Shown here one piece after another: positions 18,612 to 28,666 of a stretch of DNA of 64,000 bases. This stretch comes from Nostoc sp. LPT (GTDB lineage: Bacteria > Cyanobacteriota > Cyanobacteriia > Cyanobacteriales > Nostocaceae): assembly GCF_017115165.1 (NCBI RefSeq), contig NZ_JABXKF010000032.1:124001-188000 (forward strand). The letters are read 5' to 3'. Within the stretch, counting starts at the first letter, position 1. Each line of letters starts with the position of its first letter. The position numbers and the translations under genes are program-made. The notes beneath the pieces are model-generated. The model saw only the letters and a program-made list of their open reading frames with translations, had not been told where the DNA came from and made no database searches.

Positions 18612-19883
18612 ATGGATAAACGTTTTTTTAAAATGTTTGGGCTAACAGAAGAACAAGCGATCGCAATTATTGATACACCATTAGAACAACTCGAAGACGC
18701 TTCTGATAAGTATATTGCTGTTTCCCATTTAATTAACTTCCCAACTGAGCAATCGATCGCAGCTTTGGTACGAGCGATTGAAACTAGTAACCCTGATGAG
18801 TTAGACCACCGCATTGTCCGACGCAAAGCTGTGGAAAGTTTAGGGCGATTGCAGGTTGAATCAGCTTTACCTGTAATTCGGCAATGCCTTAAAGATGATG
18901 ATATTTATACTGTTGAAAATACTGTGTGGGCGATCGGAGAAATCGGGACTAAAGATCCAGAAATTCTCGAAGAGGTAGCACAACTGCTGGATAAACCGGG
19001 TCAAATCTATAGAGTTATTATTCACACTTTAGCTAATGCCGACTATCAGCCGTCCCTAGAACGTGTACGGAAGTTTACCAAAGTTGAAGATGAACCTACG
19101 CGTAGTGCGGCGATCGCTACAGTTTGTCGGTTTACGGGTGACTACTCCCAAATTACTGAGGTGATGGCGCTGCTGCAAAGTTCCAGCGTCAATGCACGGC
19201 GCGGTTGTATTCAAGACCTGATTGATTCCCACTACTACAAAGCCATCCCAGAAATTGCCCGTTGTCCTGTATCTCTGGTGTTCCGGTTGCGAGGATTGCG
19301 GATGCTTTTGGATGCAGGCGTTCCCAGTGGTGAAATTACCTTTACAGAAATTCAACCTTACTTAGAGCAAGTACTCTACGATCGTCCCAACGACCTCGAT
19401 CTAGTACATGAGTATGATGCTACCCCTGTTCTAGATTTTGTGATTAACGAACTCTACGAAACCGATTTTGGACGTTGCTATTTAGCGACAAAAACTTTAT
19501 TGGATATCTATGCACAAGAAGCACCAGCAGCGCTTTTAGCAACTTATTCGGACAAGGCATATAACGATTATGGCGCTCATTATCATGTGATGAAACTTTT
19601 CGGTTGGCTCAAATATGCTCCCGCCTACAATTTATTAGTAGAAAACCTGCACAACCGTGAACCTCAGTTTCAGAAATCTCGTGCTGCGTGTGCGATCGCT
19701 CTTGGTGAATTGGGTGATTCACGAGCAATTCCTGAAATTAAAATTTGCCTCAATACGCCAATTTGGGATTTAAAATACGCTTGTTTATTAGCGCTAGACC
19801 GCTTAGGAGACTCGTCCGGTCGAGAAATTTGCGCTCATGATGCTGACTGGTTAATTAGGGCGAAAGCAACGAGTAAGCAATAG
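18612..19883 (+). CDS. cpeY: CpeY-type phycoerythrobilin lyase
   Basis: 423 residues, matching CpeY (about 430). It is an E/Z superfamily HEAT-repeat protein: MDKRFFKMFGLTEEQAI at the start, then HRIVRRKAVESLGRLQ, YTVENTVWAIGEIGT, and a C-terminal KSRAACAIALGELGDSRAIP with DLKYACLLALDRLGD. CpeY attaches phycoerythrobilin to Cys82 of CpeA and works with CpeZ. In some genomes cpeY and cpeZ form one operon; here they are separated by about 2.9 kb containing two minus-strand genes and an antitoxin relic. Confidence 0.85.
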   Translation: MDKRFFKMFGLTEEQAIAIIDTPLEQLEDASDKYIAVSHLINFPTEQSIAALVRAIETSNPDELDHRIVRRKAVESLGRLQVESALPVIRQCLKDDDIYTVENTVWAIGEIGTKDPEILEEVAQLLDKPGQIYRVIIHTLANADYQPSLERVRKFTKVEDEPTRSAAIATVCRFTGDYSQITEVMALLQSSSVNARRGCIQDLIDSHYYKAIPEIARCPVSLVFRLRGLRMLLDAGVPSGEITFTEIQPYLEQVLYDRPNDLDLVHEYDATPVLDFVINELYETDFGRCYLATKTLLDIYAQEAPAALLATYSDKAYNDYGAHYHVMKLFGWLKYAPAYNLLVENLHNREPQFQKSRAACAIALGELGDSRAIPEIKICLNTPIWDLKYACLLALDRLGDSSGREICAHDADWLIRAKATSKQ

Positions 19884-19936
19884 TTAGGCATCTTGGGCTT
19901 AACGTACATTCGTGTTCATTGCTACGAAAGGGCGAA

Positions 19937-20608
19937 TTAAGGAACTACCCTTATAGAGGTTCCTATTTTCACTATTTCATACAATTTCCGCACATCCTCA
20001 TTGTACATACGAACACAACCATGAGAAGCTGCCTTGCCTACGGAGTCTCGCTTGTAAGTACCATGAAATCCGATTTGGTTTTTTCCATCAGTCCAAAATC
20101 CAATCCAACGTTCTCCTAAAGGATTCTCTAAACCTGGAGGTACAACTCCCCTATTGGGAACAAAAGGGTTTTCCCAAGCTGGATTTTCAACCATATTAAT
20201 AACTTTAAATTTGCCTGTTGGCGTTTCCCACTTTAACTTACCAACCGCCACTGGGTAGCTGGCTTGTAAAATATCTCCCCGATAAACGTAAAGTCTTCGT
20301 TGCTTAAGAATGAGCAGTAAATAAATATTTTGCTCAGTAGTATGAGGAAGACTTGGCTTAACAGGTGGCTTGATCCTCATCAGTAAGCTCCTCATACGCT
20401 CAGATGTATTAGGAAGGGCTGATTGCACTTGAGGAGAATCTAGAGTTGGTGTAAAGTTTGGCTGATCAGACTGACTAATATTTATTTGGTTCTTTGCTCC
20501 TTGTTGGACTGTCATTTGGGCACTAGCAGGCAATTGAAGCCATAAAAGTAGTCCGATTGTAGCCAAACCAAACTTGACAGCATTGACGCAATAAACGCTA
20601 CTACTCAT
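19937..20608 (-). CDS. L,D-transpeptidase (YkuD family)
   Basis: 223 residues with an N-terminal signal/membrane sequence (GLATIGLLLWLQLPASA, cleavage near 30) and a YkuD domain from about 94. The catalytic motif is FHGTYKRDSVGKAASHGCVRM, with Cys198 as nucleophile and His182. Such enzymes make 3-3 cross-links in peptidoglycan or anchor proteins to it, in the periplasm. A Gln/Pro-rich linker (31-90) separates signal and domain. It is monocistronic and convergent with cpeY. Confidence 0.9.
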   Translation of the reverse strand: MSSSVYCVNAVKFGLATIGLLLWLQLPASAQMTVQQGAKNQINISQSDQPNFTPTLDSPQVQSALPNTSERMRSLLMRIKPPVKPSLPHTTEQNIYLLLILKQRRLYVYRGDILQASYPVAVGKLKWETPTGKFKVINMVENPAWENPFVPNRGVVPPGLENPLGERWIGFWTDGKNQIGFHGTYKRDSVGKAASHGCVRMYNEDVRKLYEIVKIGTSIRVVP

Positions 20609-20844
20609 AATTTTTTGTACTAATTACGTAAGTATATAACAAAGCTATTTAAGTTATAGGATTTGCCTTATCCAAAATAAATAATTTAAAACTCAGATAT
20701 AAATGAGCTTGAAGTCTGAATCTCTGAATTTTTAATCACTAGATTGCGACGTTTCACCAATTAAACAAGTTTTCCCCTACCATACCTTTACTAAAAACAG
20801 AGGTAGTCTAAATAGCCCAAGACAAGCGTGTGCTTATTTCTTAG

Positions 20845-21023
20845 CGGGACTTAGACAAAAAATACCTAAAAAACGCCTCAAATCTATATACAGAAGGAAT
20901 TTGACATCGTTTTGGTTAATTTATTGATATATCTGGGTTTGGGCTATTTTTGAGCATTTGGTGTATTTCCTTTACCTGCGTAGATTTGAGGCTTGTTTAT
21001 CCCTTAAAGATGTTTAAGTCCCG
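20845..21023. mobile_element. MITE-like element with long imperfect terminal inverted repeats
   Basis: CGGGACTTAGACA at 20845 is mirrored by TGTTTAAGTCCCG ending at 21023. Inside, CCTCAAATCTA (about 20877) is mirrored by TAGATTTGAGG (about 20981). Together these make arms of about 45 bases with mismatches around an ~85-base centre. There is no ORF. I could not define a target-site duplication. Confidence 0.55.
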
Positions 21024-21160
21024 TTGGGCAAAACCTAGAACCCTTACTAGAAGTACAGGATAGTCAAAATTACTTCCACTAAAATCATAGAAGATTTTAC
21101 ACGCTCAATTTTTTGCGATCATACAAAAAAAAGCGTATAAAATCTTAGGTTTGTTCTATA

Positions 21161-21736
21161 TCAAGCCTCGTAAATTGGCGAAGGTATTGACCCTAGTCCT
21201 GGAATTGGCGTTGGCGTTGGTGTTCGCGTTGGCGTTGGCGTTGGCGTTGGCGTTGGCGTTGGTGTTAGTGTTGGCGTTGGTGTTGGTTTTGGTGTTCGCG
21301 TTGGCGTTGGTTTTGGTGTTCGCGTTGGCGTTGGCGTTGGCGTTGGTGTTGGTGTTGGCGTTGGTGTTGGTGTTGGCGTTGGCGTTGGTGTTGGTGTTGG
21401 TGTTGGCGTTGGTGTTGGCGTTGGTGTTGGTGTTGGTGTTGGTGTTGGTGTTGGTGTTGGTGTTGGTGTTGGTGTTGGCGTTGGTGTTGGCGTTGGTGTT
21501 GGTGTTGGTGTTGGTGTTGGCGTTGGTGTTGGTGTTGGCGTTGGCGTTGGTGTTGGCGTTGGCGTTGGTGTTGGTGTTGGTGTTGGTGTTGGTGTTGGTG
21601 TTGGTATTGTTGGTGGTGGTGGTACTTGTCCTACAACTATTTCTCGGAGAATAGCAACGCTGAAATACGGAGTGAAAAACAGTAAAGAAGCTACAGTGAA
21701 AATAAATTTCGGTTTCTTAGAAGGTTTTTGATTCAT
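21161..21736 (-). CDS. Exported (Pro-Thr)n repeat protein
   Basis: 191 residues. An N-terminal positively charged stretch and hydrophobic segment ([20 protein letters not shown]) form a signal or anchor. Then [13 protein letters not shown] begins a nearly uninterrupted run of about 65 Pro-Thr dipeptides, with a few Arg/Lys interruptions near the C-terminus, ending [12 protein letters not shown]. The DNA is a hexanucleotide repeat (GGNGTT on the plus strand). Pro-Thr stretches normally serve as extended, often glycosylated linkers in surface proteins; here no second domain follows, so it may be a fragment or a pure spacer protein. It is next to a kinase with MORN repeats. Confidence 0.65.
   Translation of the reverse strand: MNQKPSKKPKFIFTVASLLFFTPYFSVAILREIVVGQVPPPPTIPTPTPTPTPTPTPTPTPTPTPTPTPTPTPTPTPTPTPTPTPTPTPTPTPTPTPTPTPTPTPTPTPTPTPTPTPTPTPTPTPTPTPTPTPTPTPTRTPKPTPTRTPKPTPTPTLTPTPTPTPTPTPTRTPTPTPIPGLGSIPSPIYEA
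21195..21605. repeat. Hexanucleotide repeat (GGNGTT)n
   Basis: About 67 tandem units of GGCGTT or GGTGTT with rare variants (GGTTTT, TTCGCG, GGTGTTAGT). It encodes (Pro-Thr)n on the minus strand; the plus-strand frame (Leu-Val-Leu-Ala) is an artefact. This is a clear candidate for slippage-driven length change. Confidence 0.93.
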
Positions 21737-21823
21737 TTTTTTGGAAATATTGATTTGTTACAATCATTAACTTTTGCTACAATTAATCATGAATATTATA
21801 TATAAATATGGTATTTATATTAA

Positions 21824-23242
21824 CTATCTGTTGCACGATATATTACTGTCTAACAAGTTTCCTTTTTTCCACACTCCACTCCTAGAAGTGCCATCGGCAA
21901 GTTTAAATGTTCCTTTTCCTTCACATTTCCCATTTCTGAACTGACCTGTATATTCACCACCATCTTTCCATTTTATTTTTCCTAAACCATCAAAATTATC
22001 ATTTACAAAATTGCCTATATAGTATTCATACGAATATTCAGACGAACTGGTATCTGGAGGGGATAAAAATTTTCCACAACCATGACGCTTACCATTTTTG
22101 AATTCCCCATCATACCTACTATTGTCTTGAAAGATCATAGTTCCCTTGCCGCTTGGATTATTCTTATCTAAAGTTCCATAATATTTACGATCTCGGTAAG
22201 TTTTGTCTGGTTTTCGGTTTATAAATTTACTAGAATATAATGAAGCTAGTTCAGCATCGCAAGTTACTTTATTAAATTTTTCGCTCGTTCTGATAGGTAA
22301 CAGAATAAAAAGAGCTAACACAAGCATTACAAATATTCCTGCTCCTACTCCAGCTGCAACTAAAAGTTTTCTACGGAATGGCAATTTCCATAAAGTTGTT
22401 GGCTTTGATAGTGGTGGAGATATAGAACTCAGTGCTTGCAAAGCCTCACTTGCTGTTTGGTATCGTCGGCTAAAGTTGTAAAGCACCATTTTGCTTAAAA
22501 CATTAGCCAATCTATCGCTTACATTTACTTGATTTCGCCAAATTATTTCTCCACTAGTGGGGTCTTCTTGGAAGTTTCGAGGTAATTTACCTGTCAAAGC
22601 TTGAATACCAATCACTCCTACTGCATAGATATCGCTACATAGTTTTAGCTTAGAATTAGCTTGTTCATTTGGCATATAACCATTGGAGCCAATAACAATA
22701 GTTGAAGTAACTTCACCTTCAATATTCGTAGCTAAACCTTTAATTTCCTTAACAGCCCCAAAGTCAATCATCACAATTTTGCCATCATCACGACGACGCA
22801 TCAAGTTCTGGGGCTTGAGATCACGGTGGATGATGTTCTGCTGATGAACCACAGTTAAAACTTGTAGAATTTCTTGCAAAAGTTTAATGACCTGACCTTC
22901 ACTCCATTGGCTACCAGGTATTATTTCTGCGGTCAAGTTATGCCCTTCTACAAATTCTTGCACTAGATAAAATTCATCATTTTCCTCAAAATGAGCAAAG
23001 AGTTTAGGGATTTGGTTGCTAAGGTTACCTAAACGGTATAAAACTTTTGCTTCACTCTCAAATAGCCGTTTAGCAATTATCAAAACTTCTGGTTCAAAAG
23101 TTTTACATCTAAGCTGCTTTACGACACATTTGGGATTATTAGGCAAATCTAAATCTTCAGCTAGATAGGTGTCGCCAAATGCACCGCCTCCCAAGCTTCC
23201 TAAGATTCTGTAGCGTTTACGTAAAACTGTGTCTATAAACAT
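21824..23242 (-). CDS. Membrane Ser/Thr protein kinase with MORN repeats
   Basis: 472 residues. The kinase domain (about 10-275) shows the glycine loop GSLGGGAFGDTY, Lys42, HRDLKPQN (Asp141) and DFG (160-162), so it should be active. A membrane segment follows at about 293-315 (LVAAGVGAGIFVMLVLALFILL). The outer part (about 345-465) has MORN-type repeats: GSGKGTMIF-like YYGTLDKNNPSGKGTMIF, YDGEFKNGKRHGCGKF, YIGNFVNDNFDGLGKIKW and YTGQFRNGKCEGKGTF. MORN repeats bind lipids or proteins, so this may sense the envelope. The FHA gene lies 79 bases upstream on the same strand. Confidence 0.92.
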   Translation of the reverse strand: MFIDTVLRKRYRILGSLGGGAFGDTYLAEDLDLPNNPKCVVKQLRCKTFEPEVLIIAKRLFESEAKVLYRLGNLSNQIPKLFAHFEENDEFYLVQEFVEGHNLTAEIIPGSQWSEGQVIKLLQEILQVLTVVHQQNIIHRDLKPQNLMRRRDDGKIVMIDFGAVKEIKGLATNIEGEVTSTIVIGSNGYMPNEQANSKLKLCSDIYAVGVIGIQALTGKLPRNFQEDPTSGEIIWRNQVNVSDRLANVLSKMVLYNFSRRYQTASEALQALSSISPPLSKPTTLWKLPFRRKLLVAAGVGAGIFVMLVLALFILLPIRTSEKFNKVTCDAELASLYSSKFINRKPDKTYRDRKYYGTLDKNNPSGKGTMIFQDNSRYDGEFKNGKRHGCGKFLSPPDTSSSEYSYEYYIGNFVNDNFDGLGKIKWKDGGEYTGQFRNGKCEGKGTFKLADGTSRSGVWKKGNLLDSNISCNR

Positions 23243-23321
23243 TTATTATATGATACCGTAGGATATTATTTACCGGGTTGTATTATTTTTTTGACAAACT
23301 GGTATTGTCCTATCTCAATTC

Positions 23322-24557
23322 TTAATTTAACTTTAGACTCTCTCCATTACAAGTAAATGTTTTAGTAGTGATAGAATTATCCTTATCATATTTAACTTCA
23401 TAAAATTTACTTAGTTCCCGTTGTTCCTTATCTGGATAAAAAAGAGTAATATCATCAGCAATATAATTAAAATGTCCGCTTATGGGCGTGTATTTTTCAC
23501 GATAACTTCCTCCTTGCCATTGATAGTTATTGTCATTGCTAATAGCATGTAAAAATATACTTTCAAATTTTGTAATATTATGAGGAATACTTGTCTGATC
23601 ATTACTAGGAATTATCAACCAACCTTGAGTTTGCTCTACATCATTTAAAGCATTGTAATTAATTGCAATCTTGATAATTTTATCACAATTATTTTTAATA
23701 ATTAATTGCTCATAATAATTACCTTTATTTTCTCGCTGTAACTTTAAAATCTCAGCTTTATGCGCGTAAAATCTATCTTCAGCTTTTTCTTGTTTTTTTG
23801 CCAATGTTTCTATATTTGATTTTTGTATTTCAGTATTATTTTCCAATTCTGCCTTTTTTTCTTCTGTTTCCTGTGTTTGTTGATTTGTATAATAAGTGAC
23901 TAAAGCAGTTACACCTGTTGCTAATATCGTCGCTGTTGCAGCTACTATTGCAGCTATTATAGTTTTATCTTGCCAACTGTGTTCTTTCTTGCGATTGATA
24001 TTGGTACTCGAATTAGTCTGATTTGGATTTATGATGGATGAAAAGGGAATGGCTTGACCTGAATTTTGACTAGGACTGACTTGCCTTAGATTAGGAATAG
24101 AGTTGACTTGGTGTAAATTTGAACTCTGACCGACTTGACTTGAATTAGTATTTGAATGAACTATCCCTGAATAAGCTGTTGATTCTAACGGGTAAATTTG
24201 AATATCAATAACTTTGAGACTCTGCGTTCCTAAAACAATACTACTGTTATTTTGTAATGGCAATTCTTTACCAATATCAAGGTTTATTCCATCTATATTA
24301 GATAGATTTCGCGGACTCAAACTTTGTATAAAAAACTTTTGGTGCTGTTCGTGAAAATAAATTTTCACATGTTGAGAAGATACGCTTCTATTATTAAGCA
24401 CTAGGTCGCAGACTTTAGGGTTAGAGTCTCGACCAATGATTATTAGTCCATTATGGTTGTTACTTTTTACTTGTTGTTTAGAAATTTGCTGAGTTCTTAA
24501 ATTCCCTGTTTCGCTCCATTGGAAGGTAATTGCCCACTGTAGAGTAAGTTGATTCAT
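23322..24557 (-). CDS. FHA-domain membrane protein
   Basis: 411 residues. An N-terminal FHA domain (to about 118) shows the phosphothreonine-binding pattern IIIGRDSNPKVCDL, NRSVSSQHVKIYF and SNIDGI. A low-complexity Ser/Asn/Gln linker (120-190) leads to a membrane segment at about 198-220 (IIAAIVAATATILATGVTAL). A Glu/Lys coiled coil (225-280) and a C-terminal domain of about 120 residues follow, unrecognised. It stands just before the Ser/Thr kinase gene, so it is probably its substrate or scaffold. The topology places FHA and coiled coil on opposite sides of the membrane if there is only one span. Confidence 0.88.
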   Translation of the reverse strand: MNQLTLQWAITFQWSETGNLRTQQISKQQVKSNNHNGLIIIGRDSNPKVCDLVLNNRSVSSQHVKIYFHEQHQKFFIQSLSPRNLSNIDGINLDIGKELPLQNNSSIVLGTQSLKVIDIQIYPLESTAYSGIVHSNTNSSQVGQSSNLHQVNSIPNLRQVSPSQNSGQAIPFSSIINPNQTNSSTNINRKKEHSWQDKTIIAAIVAATATILATGVTALVTYYTNQQTQETEEKKAELENNTEIQKSNIETLAKKQEKAEDRFYAHKAEILKLQRENKGNYYEQLIIKNNCDKIIKIAINYNALNDVEQTQGWLIIPSNDQTSIPHNITKFESIFLHAISNDNNYQWQGGSYREKYTPISGHFNYIADDITLFYPDKEQRELSKFYEVKYDKDNSITTKTFTCNGESLKLN

Positions 24558-25224
24558 GGTTCTATATCTGTAACTTTTCCTAGTTAATACAGATTATCAG
24601 AGGGGGATTCCAGAAAAATCATACAATATTGAAAAATATTAAACAAGGGTGATGAATAAACTAGCTATTCCATCGCTTGGAATAATATTTTATTGGTGCA
24701 ATGATTATCTTTTTTATTATTTTTGCAGATAATAATTTGTAATCCTTGTGTTTAGGAAAGTTCTGCATGACCCTAACTTTAATTCAGAGCAAACGGGGGC
24801 TACCATCTTCATTAAATGAGCCTACATCAATGACAAACTTGATGCCTCTTACCCCCAATCAATAAGTAATGATTACTACACTGGTATCTAGTCGCCGAAC
24901 ACCTATGACTGCGTAGGTTACACGCTTATTCTTGGTAATAGTTGCAATTTGGCTTGACTTCGATATATCTAGGGTAATTCCTCTAATGTTGGCTTACCAT
25001 AAAAGAACCGAAAGAACCCCATTTTTTAGTTCTGTCGAACTCCCGTCAACTTATAGCCAAGGCGACTGGAAGTCGCGGCTACACAAACGTTTGCCCTTAA
25101 CGTTCCCGCAGGGTAGGCCGCCTCCACTAACTAAGCTCAAATTAAGGTTTTCAAACCCGCCTACGCGGGTTTGAACTTGTGTAGACGCGGTTTCTAACCG
25201 CCTTTTGCTGCACGCCCTCGCAGT
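24558..25224. other. Gene-free spacer with dispersed repeats
   Basis: About 670 bases between the FHA gene and glgA. The first half is AT-rich and should hold the FHA-kinase promoter. From about 25035 it contains repeats found throughout Nostocales: GGCGACTGGAAGTCGCGGCT, a palindrome TCAAACCCGCCTACGCGGGTTTGA-type (arms CAAACCCGC and GCGGGTTTG at 25154-25176), and GTAGACGCGGTTTCTAACCG. An 80-codon frame here is made of this repeat and is not counted as a gene. Confidence 0.6.
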
Positions 25225-26667
25225 TTAGGACTTGCTACTGGTGACTGCTTCGTTTAAAACTAACTTTGGTTCTGGTGTCTCCTCTTCTTCTTCTGGCAAA
25301 CCGAAAATTGACCTGTACAACTTCACGTACTGCTTGGCAGATTGATACCAACTAAAATCTTGACTCATGCCGCGTTTTTGTAGTTCTTGCCATTGCGGTT
25401 TGAAACGGAAGCCTTCCCAAGCCCGGATCATAGAGGTGAAAAGGTCTAACGGTTCATAGCGATCGAAGCAATAACCAGTACCAGCAGCATTTTCAGGGTC
25501 GTGATGGGTTACAGTGTCAACTAATCCACCTGTGCGGCGGACAATGGGCACAGAACCGTAGCGCAAAGCCATCATTTGGCTAATCCCGCATGGTTCAAAA
25601 CGACTGGGCATCAAGAAGGCATCAGTACCAGCGTAGATCCGGCGAGATAGGGCATCGTTATACAGCAAGTAAGTTGCCATACGTCCGGGGAAGCGGGATG
25701 CTAATTGCCACATCTGAGTTTCATAGTAGCGATCGCCTGTCCCCAACAGTACAAACTGGGCATCTGTATAAGATAGAAAGCGATCGAGGATTTGCAATAT
25801 CAAATCAATGCCTTTTTGTTCTACTAATCGGGTAACAATCCCAATAAAAAAGGCTTTGGAGTTGACTTCTAATCCTAGTTCTTGTTGCAAAGCAATTTTA
25901 TTGGCTTTGCGTTTTTCTAAGGTATCAGCAGTAAAGGTTTGCTCAATGTATTTGTCATTCTCTGGGTTATAAACTTCGGTATCAATACCGTTAATAATCC
26001 CAGATAATTTACCGCTAATAAAAGACAGCAAACCTTCTAATGTTTCACCGTAAGTAGGTGTCTTAATTTGCTCGGCATAGGTAGGCGAAACTGTATTTAC
26101 CTGATTGGCAAATTGTACCGCCGCCGCCATTGTGTTGTGTCCTTGCATGTACCAAGGACACCAAGTAATTTTCTCTAAATACCAACGCCACGGCCCTTGA
26201 TAAGCCAGGTTATGGATGGTAAACACTGTGGTGATATCAGGATCTTGGTGCATCCACACCGGAATCATTCCTGTATGCCAATCGTGGCAATGGATAATAT
26301 CTGGCTTCCAGTAATTCCAGGCAAACTCGGCTGCACCATTAGCAAACAATGTGAACCGCCAATCTTCATCATCTCCAGAATAGATGCGGCGCGGCATGAA
26401 GGACGGATGTCCAAATAAGTACAAGGGAACATCAGTACCAGGCAGAACACTTTCGTATACTGCAAAGTGCTGAAACATGGCATCTCCCCACCAGATAGGT
26501 TCATAGGGAATTTCCATTTTGTCTGGCAGGAAGCCGTAGTAAGGCAAGAATATCCGCACATCATGCCCCATTTCTCTCAGGACTTTGGGTAATGCCCCGA
26601 CAACATCACCCATTCCTCCTACTTTCGCAACTGGTGCTGCCTCTGCTGCAACAAATAGAATCCGCAT
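25225..26667 (-). CDS. glgA: Glycogen synthase (ADP-glucose, GT5)
   Basis: 480 residues, typical for bacterial Glg[17 protein letters not shown] (the ADP-glucose-binding KxGGL-type motif) is near the N-terminus, and the C-terminal [27 protein letters not shown] is the GT5 signature with the catalytic Glu. It adds glucosyl units to glycogen in the cytoplasm, storing carbon in the light. It is not next to other glg genes here. The C-terminal extension ([12 protein letters not shown]) is acidic and probably disordered. Many cyanobacteria have two GlgA types; this one is not further assigned. Confidence 0.95.
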   Translation of the reverse strand: MRILFVAAEAAPVAKVGGMGDVVGALPKVLREMGHDVRIFLPYYGFLPDKMEIPYEPIWWGDAMFQHFAVYESVLPGTDVPLYLFGHPSFMPRRIYSGDDEDWRFTLFANGAAEFAWNYWKPDIIHCHDWHTGMIPVWMHQDPDITTVFTIHNLAYQGPWRWYLEKITWCPWYMQGHNTMAAAVQFANQVNTVSPTYAEQIKTPTYGETLEGLLSFISGKLSGIINGIDTEVYNPENDKYIEQTFTADTLEKRKANKIALQQELGLEVNSKAFFIGIVTRLVEQKGIDLILQILDRFLSYTDAQFVLLGTGDRYYETQMWQLASRFPGRMATYLLYNDALSRRIYAGTDAFLMPSRFEPCGISQMMALRYGSVPIVRRTGGLVDTVTHHDPENAAGTGYCFDRYEPLDLFTSMIRAWEGFRFKPQWQELQKRGMSQDFSWYQSAKQYVKLYRSIFGLPEEEEETPEPKLVLNEAVTSSKS

Positions 26668-26804
26668 GGTAATTTTTGCTTCCCTGAGTCTATATTGTCA
26701 AATTAACTTTCTGAAATCCCGATCGACGCGACTTGTCGTGTGTGGCACATCTTTAGTGCAACAGCGATCAATTCTTATCTAATCACATCAGCTTGCCCAA
26801 TTGC

Positions 26805-27776
26805 TTAGGAACCGCGCTGAATCACCGCAAAAATTTCTGATAAAATTTCTTGCGCTCCCTGTTTTCGCAACAGTTCTGCTAGTTCTGTGCCTAGTGCTTC
26901 GGCGTTGTTGGCAAGCCCGGTGACGGTATCTTTGACGAACTTTTGACCATCTACACTGGCGACTATCCCGGTTAATGTCAAATTCTCATCAGATATTTCT
27001 GTATTTACACCGATAGGTACTTGACATCCGCCCTCTAAAGAGCGGAGAAAAGATCGTTCGGCGAGACAGCGATCGCGTGTTTCGGTATGTTCAATTGCTT
27101 TGAGTAGAGATAGCACTTCACTATCATCAGCACGGCATTCTATCCCTAAAGCACCTTGTCCAACAGCGTGGAGGGAGATTTCTTTGGGTAAGACTTGATG
27201 AATGCGATCGCCCATTCCCAATCTTTCTAACCCTGCTGCTGCCAAAATCAAAGCATCGTATTCACCTGCATCCAGTTTTGCTAACCGTGTAATCAAGTTT
27301 CCCCGCACATCTTTAAAGATAAAGTGGGGGAAGTGGTGGCGTAGCTGTGCTAACCGCCGCAGCGAAGATGTACCAATTACCGCCCCTTCTGGCAACGTAT
27401 CGATTTGTTTATCTTTGTGCTTTTCATGCACCACTAATGCATCTGCTGGGTTTTCTCGTTCAGTAATTGCTGCTAACGTTAACCCTTCTGGTAAGTGAGT
27501 CGGCAAATCCTTGAGAGAATGAACCGCAAAGTCAATCTCTTGATTGAGCATTCCGAGTTCAAGTTCTTTAGTAAAAAGTCCTTTATCGCCAATCTTAGCT
27601 AATGCTACATCCAAGATTTTATCGCCTTGGGTAGACATGGTGTGGACTTCAAAAGTGATATCAGGAAAGCTTTTCTGGAGCTGCTCTTGTACCCAGTAGG
27701 TCTGAACCAGAGCAAGTTGGCTTTTGCGCGAACCAATCCGAATAGTGCGTGGGGGACTAGAAATAACTGAAGTCAT
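26805..27776 (-). CDS. hemC: Porphobilinogen deaminase (hydroxymethylbilane synthase)
   Basis: 323 residues from ATG 27776 ([18 protein letters not shown]). A longer frame to 27815 adds 13 residues not expected in the family. It joins four porphobilinogens to hydroxymethylbilane, the tetrapyrrole precursor of chlorophyll, heme and the bilins used by the phycobilisome genes in this window. Seen: [33 protein letters not shown], and [10 protein letters not shown], whose Cys carries the dipyrromethane cofactor. It is on the same strand as glgA, 138 bases upstream of it; co-transcription is possible. Confidence 0.95.
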   Translation of the reverse strand: MTSVISSPPRTIRIGSRKSQLALVQTYWVQEQLQKSFPDITFEVHTMSTQGDKILDVALAKIGDKGLFTKELELGMLNQEIDFAVHSLKDLPTHLPEGLTLAAITERENPADALVVHEKHKDKQIDTLPEGAVIGTSSLRRLAQLRHHFPHFIFKDVRGNLITRLAKLDAGEYDALILAAAGLERLGMGDRIHQVLPKEISLHAVGQGALGIECRADDSEVLSLLKAIEHTETRDRCLAERSFLRSLEGGCQVPIGVNTEISDENLTLTGIVASVDGQKFVKDTVTGLANNAEALGTELAELLRKQGAQEILSEIFAVIQRGS

Positions 27777-27815
27777 AAAACAATATAATATCACAGGCGA
27801 TAAATTCACTCTCAT

Positions 27816-28666
27816 CTAGACTACCGTAGTCAGTGACTCATACGAATTTTGGGTTTTGGATTTGGGATTTTGGATTACAATTCTTTACCAAAAGCTTGTT
27901 TGAGGAATCTCAAATAATACTAAGGAAGGTGGATTTAATAGAGTGCAAAACTTTGAATCCCGTAGGGTACGTTAGATACGTAACGTACTATCCTTTATTG
28001 AAAGTGTTTTATGCTACTAATAATACTTAGCGTAATTAGGGGTGTAGGAGATAGGGTGTAGGGAAAATAAAAGTTCATGCCCGGCGTGAGTTTAAAGCCC
28101 ATCAAAATAAAAACTTGTATTAAAAAACACCTAGTATTCAGTAGTGTGTGGCGTAGGAAAAAAGCAAGAAAACTAGACTATTGAGTGCGAATATTAAGGA
28201 AACTCCAAAAAATAAATTATCCAATTTCACGCCTATCAAAACGCTAAAACTGCAACAGATGCATAGGTTAAGAAGCTATATTGCGATCGCTTGCATTCAA
28301 TCGCCATAATAAGAAGAAAGTTGGGGACGTTTGTTTATTCCACTAAAATATGTGTGCTTAAATAGCCCATCACCTGGCGGGATTGAGGTTAGTAGCACTA
28401 GCGATCGCCCTTGATTAGCTGGTAAAAAAGAGCGATCGCTATCAGCATATAAAGAAAGTACCAATAGTGTTATGGTATACTTTTGCAAAGGTAGCAATTA
28501 TTATTTTTAATTCTTCAGTTCTGGTGTTAGAGCAACTTGGGCAATGTTATTGTTATTACTCTGTTTAGGACACCAACGGCAACGTTCTTAATACAGCTCG
28601 ACATTACCCAAAAGATTATTGACAAGAAAGCGGATTATATGGTTGCGCTCAAACTTATAACTCATA
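27816..28666. other. Long spacer before the export operon
   Basis: About 850 bases with no supported gene. It contains a perfect palindrome GTACGTTAGATACGTAACGTAC broken as arms GTACGTTA (27967-27974) and TAACGTAC (27981-27988), several HIP1-like sites near 28290-28440, and AT-rich DNA. The ~150 bases before 28667 probably carry the promoter of the HlyD-type gene. Confidence 0.5.

Noticed and set aside
21151..21654. 167-codon plus-strand frame of Leu, Val and Ala
   Set aside because: It is the complementary reading of the (Pro-Thr)n hexanucleotide tract; the minus-strand frame has a signal peptide and unique ends.
24932..25174. 80-codon plus-strand frame
   Set aside because: It is largely made of dispersed repeat DNA with a palindrome.
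28297..28497. 66-codon minus-strand frame
   Set aside because: No ribosome-binding site, domain or neighbour supports it; it includes HIP1-rich spacer sequence.
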